NCBI GenBank assembly: GCA_032718475.1
Contig: JAUCBJ010008784.1
Coordinates: 19,530 to 83,529, forward strand
Origin: Nemertoderma westbladi
Lineage: Eukaryota; Xenacoelomorpha; Nemertodermatida; Nemertodermatidae
Length of the DNA: 64,000 bases
Direction: 5' to 3'
Shown here: piece after piece, positions 40,295-51,088 of the stretch
How the letters are laid out: each line of letters opens with the position of its first letter
Position numbering within the stretch: the first letter of the stretch is position 1
Made by a program: the position numbers and the translations under genes
Notes under the pieces: model-generated
Told to the model about the DNA's origin: nothing
Database searches by the model: none
What the model saw: the letters and a program-made list of their open reading frames with translations, nothing else

Positions 40295-41309
40295 TTACAT
40301 GTTAGGATAATAATCTGGTTTCCATGGAGAATTAGTAACTAGATCTACTGGAGCTGGGTTAACAGCAACTTTCTGTTTCTTTGCAGGTGATTCGTTGGTA
40401 AATTTACTCGATGATCTTGGCTTCCGAGGTAATATTTCAGGAAAGACCTGTTGCGGTTGAGAGCAACTCTCTTCAACATCCGGATTAGGTGATGTGATCT
40501 CTACGATACTACGAATGCTTTAGGTTTATCCAAAAGGACAAAACCGTCTACATTGGCTTCAATAAGAGAAACGCCATCCATAGCCTCTTTGAGAAAACTA
40601 ATATGGGCTTTATCATTCAAGTAATGCAACTCAATAGAATTTCCGCCGGCTCCTACTTCAGTAGAATTATCGGTGTTGGTGATAATAATTTTTTTATTAT
40701 TGGTTTTAATCATTTTGAGACGGTCTGATAATTGAATGATATTTTTATCAAAAAGATGCTTGTCTGGTTCATCAATTTGAGTGTCCCACTCTCGCAACAA
40801 AACGGTTAGTTCCTGATTTGACAAATTGAAACCCGTATAATAGTTAAAACCAACACTGTTACAAATCCAATAAACTCTGGATTTGATAATTCAATGTAGA
40901 ATTGATCTCTAATAATCTCTAGCGGTGGAGAGAGAAATTGCAATAATTTCCCTCTGTATTGAATTAGAACTTCAGTAAAAGCTTTGTTGAGGACTTTACA
41001 TTTGCCTTGTTTCTGAACGTAAACATCACCCGATGTGGGGTTGATAGAAATATTCAAATTTCCCCGTGCAAAACGAAGAGTGGGATATATCCTACCTGGT
41101 ATAATTGCTGGTCTGGATTGATGTTGGTTGTTGGTTGTTGTTTCTAGAATGTCTAGCAAATAGCGGGTATCTTGATGGGAAAAACAAATTGATTCGTTGT
41201 CCTCCTGAGATTCCACAATAAAATACTTGCTGTGAACGGCGGTACAAGTATATTTATTGTAAGTAAATTTCCAGCTATTTGTTGCTCCGGTTTTTTGCGT
41301 TAAGGCCAT
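40295..41309 (-). pseudogene. Unknown Polinton gene 3 with nuclear-signal-like tail, in three frames
   Basis: ATG at 41307-41309 (MALTQKTGATNSWKFTYNKY). The first frame runs to 40806, the second overlaps it and runs to 40501 (with no ATG near its start), and a third frame follows immediately and ends at 40295. The absence of a start codon and direct abutment suggest one gene with two frameshifts, about 335 codons. The N-terminal part is beta-rich (RFARGNLNISINPTSGDVYV). The last part has a basic stretch, PAKKQKVAV, like a monopartite nuclear localisation signal, plus RKPRSSS. No family recognised. Position next to the right terminal repeat, before PolB, would suit a replication or regulatory protein, but this is inference. 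Confidence 0.5.
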
Positions 41310-41398
41310 AATAATAAATACGAAAAATATTACAAGTGATAAATTTTAAACCGTATCGCTGTAATAAATTGACACCATATTTCTCACTCTAAAATTAC

Positions 41399-41609
41399 GT
41401 TTGGATGTAAGGGAGAATTTATAGTATCGATGAATATCATGATTTATATGTTTCACCAATGATCACATTTTCTTTGGTATTCATGATACGGAAATTGCAT
41501 CGGTCCTGTATTTTCTCTATCGTTTTACCAAAGAAAAATGTGATCAATTGGTGAAACGTATAAATCATGATATTCATCGATACTAAAAATTCTCCCACAC
41601 ATCCAAACG
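41399..41609. repeat. Inverted repeat built from a second polymerase relic
   Basis: Arms 41399-41479 and 41527-41609 are inverted copies (about 80 bp each, few mismatches) around a 47-base loop. Read on the minus strand across the loop the sequence encodes FFGKTIEKIQDRCNFRI, and on the plus strand of the right arm CDQLVKRINHDIHRY. These are neighbouring pieces of the PolB motif B region, but clearly diverged from this element's own PolB (LFGKSIEKIRDRCNFRI). Confidence 0.85.
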
Positions 41610-41967
41610 AGATTTCCTTTGAGTTACATAATTACGTTTAGAAACCCAATGTGGGAATCAGTATCATTTATTCGAGTGTTTCCGACCAATGAATATACAA
41701 CGAGTAAGATAATGTAGAAATTATTAAGGAAATAACACAATTTCAGAGTGAGAACAAAAAATTAGATATGGTATCAATATATTACCATGAAGATTACAAG
41801 TGATGAATTTTAACAAAAACATTCAGTTATATATAAATTTTGATACGTGTGGATGTGGCATAATCAACGTAGAAGAGATGGGGTGTGGCATAATCGACGA
41901 ATGAGAAAAGAGATGGGTTGCAATGTGGATGAATGGTTGCGTGGATAGGAAATACGTGAAAGAATAT
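41610..41967. other. Polinton spacer before the right terminal repeat
   Basis: AT-rich, no gene supported. It may contain further decayed polymerase-derived sequence beyond the inverted repeat, but I cannot show this. Confidence 0.4.
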
Positions 41968-42477
41968 GAATCATTGGGTTGTGCGTAATAATAATCAATA
42001 ATTATAATAAAAACGCACAGTATAATGTTAGTAGTAGCCTTTCAATATGGCACAGATGCTGAGGGATCGGTTAGGATGAGTAACTACTATGGAAATGCTC
42101 GTATACGTGTAGTTGACGCGTGGCGGAATTTCATGTATCATACTGGTTGGTTGGTTTGGCGACAGCAGTCGTGGAGTTGGCAATCGATATAATATAATAT
42201 ATGCGTGATGCGTGTAGATGGCCACGTCGTCACCATATACAGTATACAGTGGTGGTGGTAACGTGGCGAAAAGGTGAATAACCGTAGGGTTAGTCAATCA
42301 GACGAGTAAGGCGGGCATCGCGAGGTTAGGCTACACTACGATTGGTTGATGGCAACTGCCGATGGTGACATATGGCGCGCGCATCGAAATTTGGCATTTT
42401 TAATAGCCCTCCGAGTGGTATGCCCATAGCCCAAGCTAGGGAGGACTTACGACAAGGACCATTCTTCTTCTACTACT
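41968..42477 (-). repeat. Polinton right terminal inverted repeat
   Basis: Inverted copy of 19788-20229, ending ...CTTCTTCTACTACT at 42477. Longer than the left copy because of an approximately 100-base internal segment (around 42010-42100) absent on the left. The visible differences between the copies indicate age since insertion or incomplete homogenisation. Confidence 0.9.
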
Positions 42478-42483
42478 GGCATA
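42478..42483. repeat. Polinton target site duplication, right (GGCATA)
   Basis: Identical to 19782-19787. The flanking LINE remnant continues from here (GCATTCTTAA). Confidence 0.95.
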
Positions 42484-43204
42484 GCATTCTTAATATATAT
42501 ATGTAATATATATATAATGCAACTGCAATGCAGCATGCCTATCGTAATAGCAGTAATAGTAGTACTGTAGTGGCTCCGCCACTGGTTACTGAAATACTTT
42601 AAGGTACCTTTGGGGTAATTTATTGAATAAGATCAACAACTGGCAAATAAACCGTATTGTTTAAGAGCAATATAATAGTGTAATTTTCAGCATGTGTTGT
42701 CATTTTTGTCTCACATTACTTCTTATTTGTCGACATAATATTATAATATTAATTAAGAATCCAAAGTTATTTTCATTTAATTTTTGTTACAGGGTTTAAC
42801 TAATTTGAAAGCTCACCAACCCATGGTGTGGTGTGGGTTGCAATGGTACAGTATGTTCTAGGATAACGAAAAAATGAAGAAAGCTGCTGAGCTTAAGATT
42901 TAAGAAGACGGTTGAACCGAGCCCGAATTTCACGTCAGGCAAACGAGACTTACCGCTTCGCCGGTACTTCACTTTCCGTTCACTAGTACCCAAGGTATGG
43001 TCCATGGTAATTTCCTGCACATTTAAGGCCCGTGTTCTTACCTTGAATCAATCCTCGCACCCACGCGTCCACGCGCCTTTCACGATTTCAGGTACTCCTA
43101 CACTGCTCGCTTCCTCTCCACTCCGATTTTCGCGTTTTTAGAATATTCGGAGACGGTTCTATTTAAACACTTATTACACCATTATTGCATTATTATCCAT
43201 TATT
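42484..43204. other. LINE tail and non-coding DNA right of the Polinton
   Basis: The first 60-90 bases are the tail of the LINE remnant hit by the Polinton (a TA-repeat is inserted before GCAACTGCAATGCAGCATGC, then a TAG/TAA-type repeat). The remainder has no supported gene. Confidence 0.6.
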
Positions 43205-43680
43205 GCACCAAATCTCTGGACGGCACATTCAAAAGAATGCTACGCCGGGTTCATTGTGTCAAGTTCAATGGACACATCTCCAACCAGACACTATATAACA
43301 TTGGAGGTGTCTCATTGGTTCCTCCAAGCTTGACACTAGAACAAAATCGCCTCCGCTTTGCAGGACATTGCTTTCGCCGTGAGGACCAGCCAGTGCATAA
43401 TCTTGTACTTTGGCAGCCTCATGGAGTGAATAAGCATGGTGGACAGCTCATGACTTTCTTGAGACGCATCTTAAAGGACACTGGCCTTGAAGATGCGGAT
43501 GATCTAGCAAATGTCATGGGTGATAGGGAGTTGTGGCGGTGCAATTTTGTCGATAAGCCGGCACAGCATTCTTAAAAATGCAACTGCAATGCAGCATGCC
43601 GATCCTAGCAGTAGTAGTAGTATTGCATTATTATTACACACCATTATTATCACCATTATTATTAATAACTAGAAAAGTCA
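43205..43680 (+). pseudogene. LINE reverse-transcriptase C-terminal fragment (RTE-like), third copy
   Basis: An open stretch ending at TAA 43573-43575 encodes the end of an APE-type LINE ORF: FKRMLRRVHCVKF, LEQNRLRFAGHCFRRED, LRRILKDTGLEDADD and VMGDRELWRCNF. The 3' tail (GCAACTGCAATGCAGCATGC, then a TAG/ATT-rich repeat) follows. 5'-truncated. The other copies are at 19653 and 34362. The C-terminal pattern resembles RTE-type elements, a provisional assignment. Confidence 0.85.
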
Positions 43681-45866
43681 GCAAGCTGGCTATAAGAAGA
43701 CCGCCCATAGACAAACGTAGTGTAGTTGGTTCCCTCCCCATTGAACAGCTTTGTTTACAGTTTGAGAGAGTAGGACTAATCACAGCCACTAAATGTCATT
43801 AGGAACCACCCTTTCAATCAGCTGGCCCACCACCTAACATAGCAGTGTTCACCAGTGAGTAGTATATATAGATATTCACATAGGATTCACTGGGAATAGA
43901 TATTCAGCTGACGGGGTAATACACTATAAACTAACAGTTGTTGATGTTTGATTACTGTCTGTGATAGCGTGAGTGAGTAAACACAACCTTATTAAAACCT
44001 GGTAAGTAATGCAGTTTGGGCGTATCCGCACCAGTTGGTGTTTCTATCCTGTAGGCGTATTATACATTTAGAAGGTAACTAAATTTATTATTTGGCTCTA
44101 TTCGTTGTTATTTATCTGGTTGTGCATTATGGGCATTTTTTTATAAATATTCGGTAATCTTACATCTTGTAAACATGCTTGATAATTAAATTATTAGCTT
44201 CATATTATATTTTTGTTTGTGGTAGCATAGTTTCATTTTTTTATTATGTGGGACAAGCCACAATGTCAGCTAGCCTCACTCCTTACTAGTTTAGACAATT
44301 ATTTAGTTTACTGACATATGTAGTTCATTTGTAATATTCTTGGCTAGGATTCTTCCCCCGGGCTCCTTCCTTCCAGCTTGCTGTTTTCTAGTTCTGTAAG
44401 GGTCTAGAATAAAAGCATAGGTTCTAGAACTTATTAAAGTAGCTAAGTATGTTCCAGGTACGATACCTCCACCTGTTACATACTGTATTTCCCATTGGGG
44501 TGTCGTTTCAACCTATGGAAGTATTTCTGGGCTTCTATAATTGGATGTTCCTTAATTAATTTAATTTAATTAACTTAATTAATATATTTGATCGCATAAG
44601 AAATAATGCCGGTAACTATATTTGTTGTACGGTAAATAAAAGATGCTTTATTCACCGTTCGTCCCGAAATCTGTTATTTACAGACCGAGCGCAGCGAGGG
44701 AGGTAAATAAGTCACATTTAGGGTCGTAAAGGTAAATAATGTATTTATATTTATAATATGTAAATTAAAAGATAAGTTACATAATTACAATAATTTTAAT
44801 GTTAAAATCATCCTAATTATTACCGTAATGTATTATTATATTATTATTATAATTATTAAAATATACTATTCTTTAATAAGTAATTAAACATTGCACCAGT
44901 CGCACCGCAGTTATTCTTTGTCCATATTGTTATCTAATGATGCCAATAATGAAAAGGTGACATTGCTCGGATTCCAAATTTGTAAATAAGAAAATAACTA
45001 TTAATGTTGATTGACGAAGAGCAATAATCCCTATTTACCAATGTAAATAATGCAAATCTTAATTAACGCTATCCCATTGATTGACTGAGCGGCAAATAAT
45101 GTCAATTTTTAACATTAATGTTATGTTTATTGTTCGTGGTTAGAAAATATATATTCTGTCGCATCGGGTCAGAGGGTTTGCGTTTGCGATGGTGTAGTGT
45201 TTACGGTCATTTTGAGTCATTAACTCCTGCAGTTACTGAGTTAGACTCAGACTGCCAGAGACGTAGTGACATACAGACCACTGGACCCAGGACCAGACAT
45301 ATTCGTGTAGGCCCCCTATTCCAGTATTGACCGGTATCATCTGAATCTACAGATCTATAATCCAGTAATCTGTCAGTACAGTGCAGCAGTCCAGTTAGTA
45401 CTGTAGTACTGCAGTACAGTCAGGAACACTGGTCACAATACAGCAATATGTCTAATTTACAGCCAGAATGTGACCGCGGAAAACGCTCTCAGAGTGAAAT
45501 TTCCCCATAGAAAACAATGCTAAATTTCATTTGAAAACCGGCAGTGAAATTTTAACATTGGCATTCTAAAAATTATGCCATTAGAATCGCCATAAAATTC
45601 TGTAGGCCTATAAATTAATTTGAGAATTAGAATCTCATCGTTGGGATAACTAGGCTATCATAATATTAAAAATAAAAATGTGCTCAGCTTCTGGGTGTAC
45701 TAGTGGAGTTACAGCCAAAATATGTCCGGAAATATAATCGCAGCCTATGAAGGACAAATAGTGGCTGCACGGACACTTTCTGGCTGTAAATATGTGGACA
45801 ATTTTTGGCTGAGCTTCAGCCAGAAAGTGACCAGTGTTCCTAACTGCAGTAGGCCTAGCCTTAATT
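43681..45866. other. Intergenic region upstream of RMND5
   Basis: No gene supported. AT-rich, with repeated AGGTAAATAA and GTAAATAATG words near 44700-45100 and a block of palindromic GTACTGTAGTACTGCAGTAC sequence near 45395-45420. The presumed RMND5 promoter lies at its right end. The words TTCAGCCAGAAAGTGACC and ACAGCCAGAATGTGACC near 45460 and 45815 are related, perhaps ends of a small repeat. Confidence 0.5.
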
Positions 45867-46262
45867 ATGGATAGCTTGACTGCGGTCGAGGACGAGGTAC
45901 AGAAAGTAATGACTCGTTTCGAATCGGTTTCCAGCAACTCGCTGAGTTCGACGGAACAACTGATTGCCCAGCTGTCGGGAATCCGGGAGGAGATATCCTC
46001 CGACCCAACCGGACAGCTTTCCGCCCAACACAGAGTCGCTCTAACCGACAGCGTGAAACGAATCCGTTCCGCCCTCAGTAGGAACTCATCGGAACACAAG
46101 GAACTCCACTCCTGTGTCTCTCGTGTCGGACGTGTCATCGACAAGAACTTCCGACAGGATGTGAGCAGCTGCGCTGTCGAAGGTTGCTTCTCGTTGGAGT
46201 CCAAACAGAAACTCCTCCACGAAGTCATTACGGAGCACTTCCTTCGTAGGGGGTTGATGGAG
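45867..46262 (+). CDS. RMND5A: RMND5 E3 ubiquitin ligase subunit (GID/CTLH complex), exon 1
   Basis: ATG at 45867, 132 codons, then donor GAG|GTAGGT at 46262/46263. Contains the LisH-region sequence of RMND5 proteins: HKELHSCVSRVGRVIDKNF, the VEGCFSLES segment and the motif EVITEHFLRRGLMEV, which leads directly into exon 2. RMND5 is the RING subunit of the GID/CTLH ligase (Gid2 in yeast). It pairs with MAEA to ubiquitinate substrates, in yeast gluconeogenic enzymes. A single-copy invertebrate gene corresponds to both vertebrate paralogues A and B. Confidence 0.94.
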
Positions 46263-49200
46263 GTAGGTAACTGCTGAACTGTGCTGAACTGGGTAAAGTA
46301 AAGGTTGAAGGTAGTCCGTAGAGCTGTAGAGGGCGCGATGGCTGGGGGATGTATGTGTATGGTAAACATAGCTCTGTAGCTGTAGCCTGGTAGACTGCAA
46401 GACTGGATTGTAGTATGCCTGTATGCGTTATAGGTGAAAGGAGACAGAAATTGAAGGGTGGATGATTTACCGGTAATGTAGGAAAGTACAATGTCAGGGT
46501 TATTACGTACCGGTATAATAATTAATCCAGCCATCTAAGCAAAAGGAGCGGTGCCGTAACAAAAACGAGGCCTGTAATTCTAAATTTATCCGAACCGAAT
46601 GTTTTTGTTTATACATTGTCTCGCTACTAATACCCGAATACCCAAAAAAGTCTAAAAATAAATACTTTCAATTTCACGTTTATTGCTGTTGTTTTACCCA
46701 AATTTGGTGCAGATTGACTGAACTATGTACTTCTACATAGTTACCAATTTAATTTCTAGGGCATCATAAATTAGTCTTATCATTTTATTATAATTTGGCT
46801 TTTTATTATTATTATTATTACACTCAGTTTAATTTAAAATATGTAAATTTAAATAACAGATTTTAATATTACACTTACTTATTCGTGGATAAAATATCAT
46901 TTGATGGTCGCAGGCAGCAATAATGCATAAGTAGATAGTAAGGTAATAAAATCAACATCAACATACAGTAGATAATTATATAAAATCGTGAATGCACATA
47001 CAATAGGTAAGAATATCAAGCGTAAAAAATAAACACATTAATAAAATCGTAAATCACATGAAAAAAGCAGTTTCTAAAAATCTATTGAAATGGTAAAGGA
47101 TCGACATTATTTAGGTTATCAGTAAAACTAATAAGGTTATTGGAGTTAACAATTTCTGTAGGTTATGAGTTCCAATAATGCAAGCTTTTTAACACAAGTT
47201 CTCGACTAAACGATGGAATGTAATCCAGCCCAACTGATTTGACAACCACAAAAACCCTGTTTCTAAAAAAATTAGGCCTAATGCGCTATTTAAACTAAAA
47301 CAAATAAATAAATTAAACTTAAAAATCAATTCTGCAATCCCGATTTTATTACCGGCATGTAAAATATCTTAGCCAACAATTTCGTGGAAATTATTCAATT
47401 TATTTGCAGTGATTTATATAATTTTCTTTAAAATATCCCCTTTATTGTCCGCAAAAGTGCGGACATTAAAGTAATTATCCAATCAATCTTCCAATAGTGC
47501 GGATAATAAAATATTTATCCAATCACCGATCTAGAAGTTTATTATGTTGATTTCGCATTATTTATTCTAGATCAGTATAATTACGTTGGTAATTATTAAT
47601 ATATTTAGCATTGAAATGGTTAGTAGTAGGATTTTTTGATCCAGTACCTAGTTTAATTGACTTTTTGGTTTGATTATTTTATTAAGTTTTATATAAGTTT
47701 GATTTGATACCACTCACAAAGTATAGCTAGTATATAGTAGCTAGTATAATTATTTAAGTACACATATTTGACATATTACACATTGGTGCAGAATTTACAT
47801 CAAATTTGCGATAACTTTGTTACGTTAAATTTCTAGTTTAAAGTGACTATTTTAATGATATTTTGCATTTACAAAAAAAATATTTATAGGGAAAAAAAGT
47901 AGAACTTTTTTTCACTATTCTCGAGGCATTCAATTTACCGAGCAAAAGCGAGGTTTATAAGGGTCAATAAAATATTTCATTCTTAAATTGTTACTTTTTC
48001 GCTCGAATATACCCCAAAATCGGGAGAAAAAGTTTCACTTTTTTTCCCTAGGGAAAAAAAGTAACCCATAGGATTACATTGATTCTACTTTTTTTCCCGG
48101 CGAAAATAGTAAAGTAAAATATGTTTGGTGGAATTTCTTAAATATTATTACATATATTGAAAGAGCATCGACGTAGAAAAGGTTTGCAAGTAATTTGAGC
48201 AAAATCCATTCACACACTCAAAAGTTATTGCACGGACTCAATATCCAATATTGGTTTATGTAGTTAAGCGGCTCTCTAGTTACGTAGTAAATATTCGAGA
48301 ACACTAAATTATTTTAACATTCAGTAATGCAACATCGAAAGTTGAAGAGTACAATCCATTATTGAACTCGCAGTAACTATGGAAGCAATGTAGTAAAATA
48401 CTACAGTTCAATTTATTTTGTAACACTACTTCACTGTAGTATATTGCTATGTTTTATTAAAGAATCTAGCCACAAAAAAGTACCAATTTAAGAATAAAAT
48501 TACGTATTACATGGGAAAAAAACGTAGAACATTTCTTTTCAATATTCTCTCGGCCCTTTATTAACCTCGCTATCGCTCGGTAAATAAAATACCTCGAGAA
48601 TAATGAAAAGAAGTTCTACTTTTTCTCCCATGTAATAAATAATTATAAAAAAACGATATACGTTTTTTTCCCATGTAATACGTAATTTTATTCTTAAATT
48701 GGTACTTTTTTGTTGTTCAATACTTTAATAATAGATACACCGATATAGAGTTACAAAATAAATTGAACTGTAGTATTTTACTATATTGCTTCCATAGTTA
48801 CTAATGCTGCCTTAGTCAATGTTAAATAATTTAGTGTTCTAGAATATTTATTACCTAACTAGAGAGCCGATTAACTACATAAACCAATATTGGATATTGA
48901 GTTCCGTTTTGGAGTTCGCCTTGCAGACACTAAAGTTGCAATAACTTCTGAGTGTGTGAATGGATTTTGCTCTACTTTTCCACTTTGATGCAATTTCAAC
49001 AGATGCAATAAAATTTAAGAATTTCCACCAAAAATATTTTATTTTACTTTTTCGCCGGTTAAAAAAGTAAAATCAATGCAATCCTATTGTAGGTAAATCT
49101 TTTCCCTTGGGAAAAAATGTTCTCCTTTTTCACTCCCGATTTGGGGGTATATTCAGGCGAAAAAGTAACAATTTAAGAATAAAGTATTTAGTTGTCCTCT

Positions 49201-49952
49201 TTAAATCCGCATAGCAAATTGATTTACTATTCCTTCTAAATGCGGATTATAAAGTCGGATAAAAAATTTATAATGTTACAAGTTTTCTTTTTGTGATTAT
49301 TTTGCATCAGATACCTGCAGTACTTGCAGTACTGCAGTACTTATATCGGCCAAATTTTGATACATTTCAAAATTATAAAATTCTACTTCTAGTTACCGAG
49401 TTATATCAATTGACAGGCCGGGATGAATCGCAACTCATTGTACAAGTTTTTCTTAAACATCACTAATTTGCGACTTTTCTTTCCTAAATGTCCTTTTTGT
49501 AGAGTGGTTTGTATTATGGCTTATGCAAATTTACGTATAATTTTTTGAATAAATATGTGTTCGCAAAATTAATTTTTCGACTTTTTGGTGGCATTGGCAA
49601 GAGAGTGTTTTGGATTGATTGCCAATAACTTTTGGGTATTATGCTATATACAGTAGACTCGACTCAATTATAAGTTTTTGGGAGCATTTTAATAAAAAAA
49701 ATTAGGATTTTAACAGTGAGTTTAACTATGGTATACTCTTTTAACCTGTTTTCGCCAGCCGCATTGCACATTGGCCTTATACTCCCTACTCTTTTAACCT
49801 TATTTCCCTGCCGTATTAACCTTGCTTATTGCCCACCGTATTAACTTAGTTTCCCTACTGTTTTAACTTTATTTCTCTGCTGAATTATCTTTATTCCCAC
49901 ATTAACCTTATTTTCCTTTATTACCAATTACATTAACTTTATGTTGTTTTAG
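46263..49952 (+). other. RMND5 intron
   Basis: 3.7 kb, GT-AG (donor 46263, acceptor AG at 49951-49952). Mostly AT-rich repeats. It contains a palindromic foldback at about 47885-49190. The rest shows only low-complexity sequence such as TTATTATTATT near 46801-46818. A set of short AACTTTAT/AACCTTATT units runs at 49740-49945. Confidence 0.8.
47885..49190. mobile_element. Foldback (long palindromic) element in the RMND5 intron
   Basis: The left arm, about 47960-48535, is matched in inverted orientation by about 48655-49190. Shared anchors are ATTCTTAAATTGTTACTTTTTCGC, AACCAATATTGGATATTGAG, GCTTCCATAGTTACT and TGGGAAAAAAACG, each with its complement. The centre, about 48535-48655, is itself partly palindromic and is repeated as a third copy at 47885-47975. 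No coding potential. A foldback element or the inverted duplication of a MITE. Arms differ by point changes and small indels, so it is not recent. Confidence 0.8.
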
Positions 49953-50735
49953 GTGGCGGAATCGCTGGTTGCCGAGTCAAATATAAACCTATCGGAGGAT
50001 GAGAAACAACCGTTCCTCGAGATAAACTGCATCGTATTGTCATTGCGGAACGGGGAACTGGAACCTGCGTTGCGTTGGACCGAGTCCCACCGCGAGGCGT
50101 TACTCGAACTCGGAAGTTCTCTCGAGTTTAAACTCTACCGACTCCGATTCATCGAGCTGCTCGTCGCCGGATCCGTCGCTCCGATCGAGTTGATCCGGGC
50201 CGCTCGCGAGTTCCAACGCTTCGCCGAGCGCCACTCGGACGACATCCGCTCGCTGATGGGCTGTCTGCTGCACGTAGGGGACGTAGAGAGTCTGCGGCGT
50301 CGGTACCGGATCGACGTGTCCGCCGCTTGGCGGGACGTTACGTCCCGGTTCGAGCGGGACGCCTGCTCCCTCCTCGGTCTCCCCTCCGACTCGCCCCTCT
50401 CCGTCGCAATCTCCGCCGGTTGCGTCGCCCTCCCCGCGCTGCTGAACATCCACTCCGTGATGCAACAACGGCAGGTCGCCGGTATGCTGCCGTCCCACGA
50501 ACTCCCCATAGAGGTGGATCTGGGCGCCGCCCATCGGTTCCACTCAGTGTTCGCCTGTCCCATTCTCAGACAACAGGTCTCCGACTCCAACCCGCCAATG
50601 AGACTCGTCTGTGGTCACGTGATCTCACGAGACTCACTCAATAAACTTATAAACGGTAATAAATCCCGGATTAAGTGCCCTTACTGTCCCGTGGAACAGG
50701 CGGTAGGCGATGCAAAGCAAATATACTTTTGGTGA
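49953..50735 (+). CDS. RMND5A: RMND5 E3 ubiquitin ligase subunit, exon 2
   Basis: Begins with GTG GCG GAA directly after the acceptor TTTTAG (phase 0) and ends at TGA 50733-50735, 260 codons. Joined to exon 1 it gives 392 residues, the usual size. Contains the CTLH/CRA region (SSLEFKLYRLRFIELL), ACSLLGLPSDSPLSVAISAG, ELPIEVDLG and the degenerate RING: CPILRQQ, MRLVCGHVISRDSL, then IKCPYCPVEQ and the invariant C-terminal end GDAKQIYFW. GC-rich codon use stands out against the AT-rich intron, as in PSMD13. A polyadenylation signal AATAAA is near 50848. Confidence 0.96.
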   Translation: MAESLVAESNINLSEDEKQPFLEINCIVLSLRNGELEPALRWTESHREALLELGSSLEFKLYRLRFIELLVAGSVAPIELIRAAREFQRFAERHSDDIRSLMGCLLHVGDVESLRRRYRIDVSAAWRDVTSRFERDACSLLGLPSDSPLSVAISAGCVALPALLNIHSVMQQRQVAGMLPSHELPIEVDLGAAHRFHSVFACPILRQQVSDSNPPMRLVCGHVISRDSLNKLINGNKSRIKCPYCPVEQAVGDAKQIYFW

Positions 50736-51088
50736 ATTTATTTTAACTAACTTTTATAGAAGTATTTATTTATCTTATATTGTAATTATGTATCTTGAAT
50801 GCCTGTAATATATTTCGTGAATGGCACTCTTACGTGTCGTGTAGGTAATAAAAATAAGCGGGATATATAATGGAGCCGTTAAACAATTTCTGAACAATTA
50901 CTAGACCTTAGCATTATTGTATCAATTAAGGGAGAGTAACAGGTTAGAGAGGCAGGCTTATCAAACCAAAACAATAAACGAGAGGTAATATCACGCATTA
51001 CAGTGGCGGCGGAGGGATATCCGAACCAAAACAATAAACGACAGTAATTGCTCGTTCCTATCCATCTTGTTGCTAAAAAACATATTTC
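50736..51088. other. RMND5 3' flank
   Basis: AT-rich 3' untranslated region followed by a direct repeat containing CAAACCAAAACAATAAACGA (near 50960) and GAACCAAAACAATAAACGA (near 51020), each preceded by GGCGGAGGG-like or GAGGCAGG sequence. No gene. Confidence 0.6.

Larger units (their letters stand above)
19788..42477. mobile_element. Maverick/Polinton (adintovirus-like) element, 22.7 kb including nested LINE
   Basis: Bounded by inverted termini AGTAGTAGAAGAAGAATGG and its complement, with the 6-bp duplication GGCATA on both sides. Removing the nested LINE (about 4 kb) leaves about 18.7 kb, the usual Polinton size. It encodes PolB, integrase, packaging ATPase, major capsid protein, penton-like proteins and adenain-like protease. 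Structural genes run on + from 24.4 to 32.9 kb and replication-side genes on - from 34.1 to 41.3 kb. Many genes carry one stop or frameshift, so this copy is not functional as it stands. Confidence 0.96.

Noticed and set aside
45650-46534. 294-codon minus-strand open frame across RMND5 exon 1
   Set aside because: Antisense to a clear coding exon and extends into repeat-like flanks. No domain.
50100-50644. Long open frames overlapping RMND5 exon 2 on both strands
   Set aside because: They result from the high GC content of the exon. The RMND5 frame has all family motifs.
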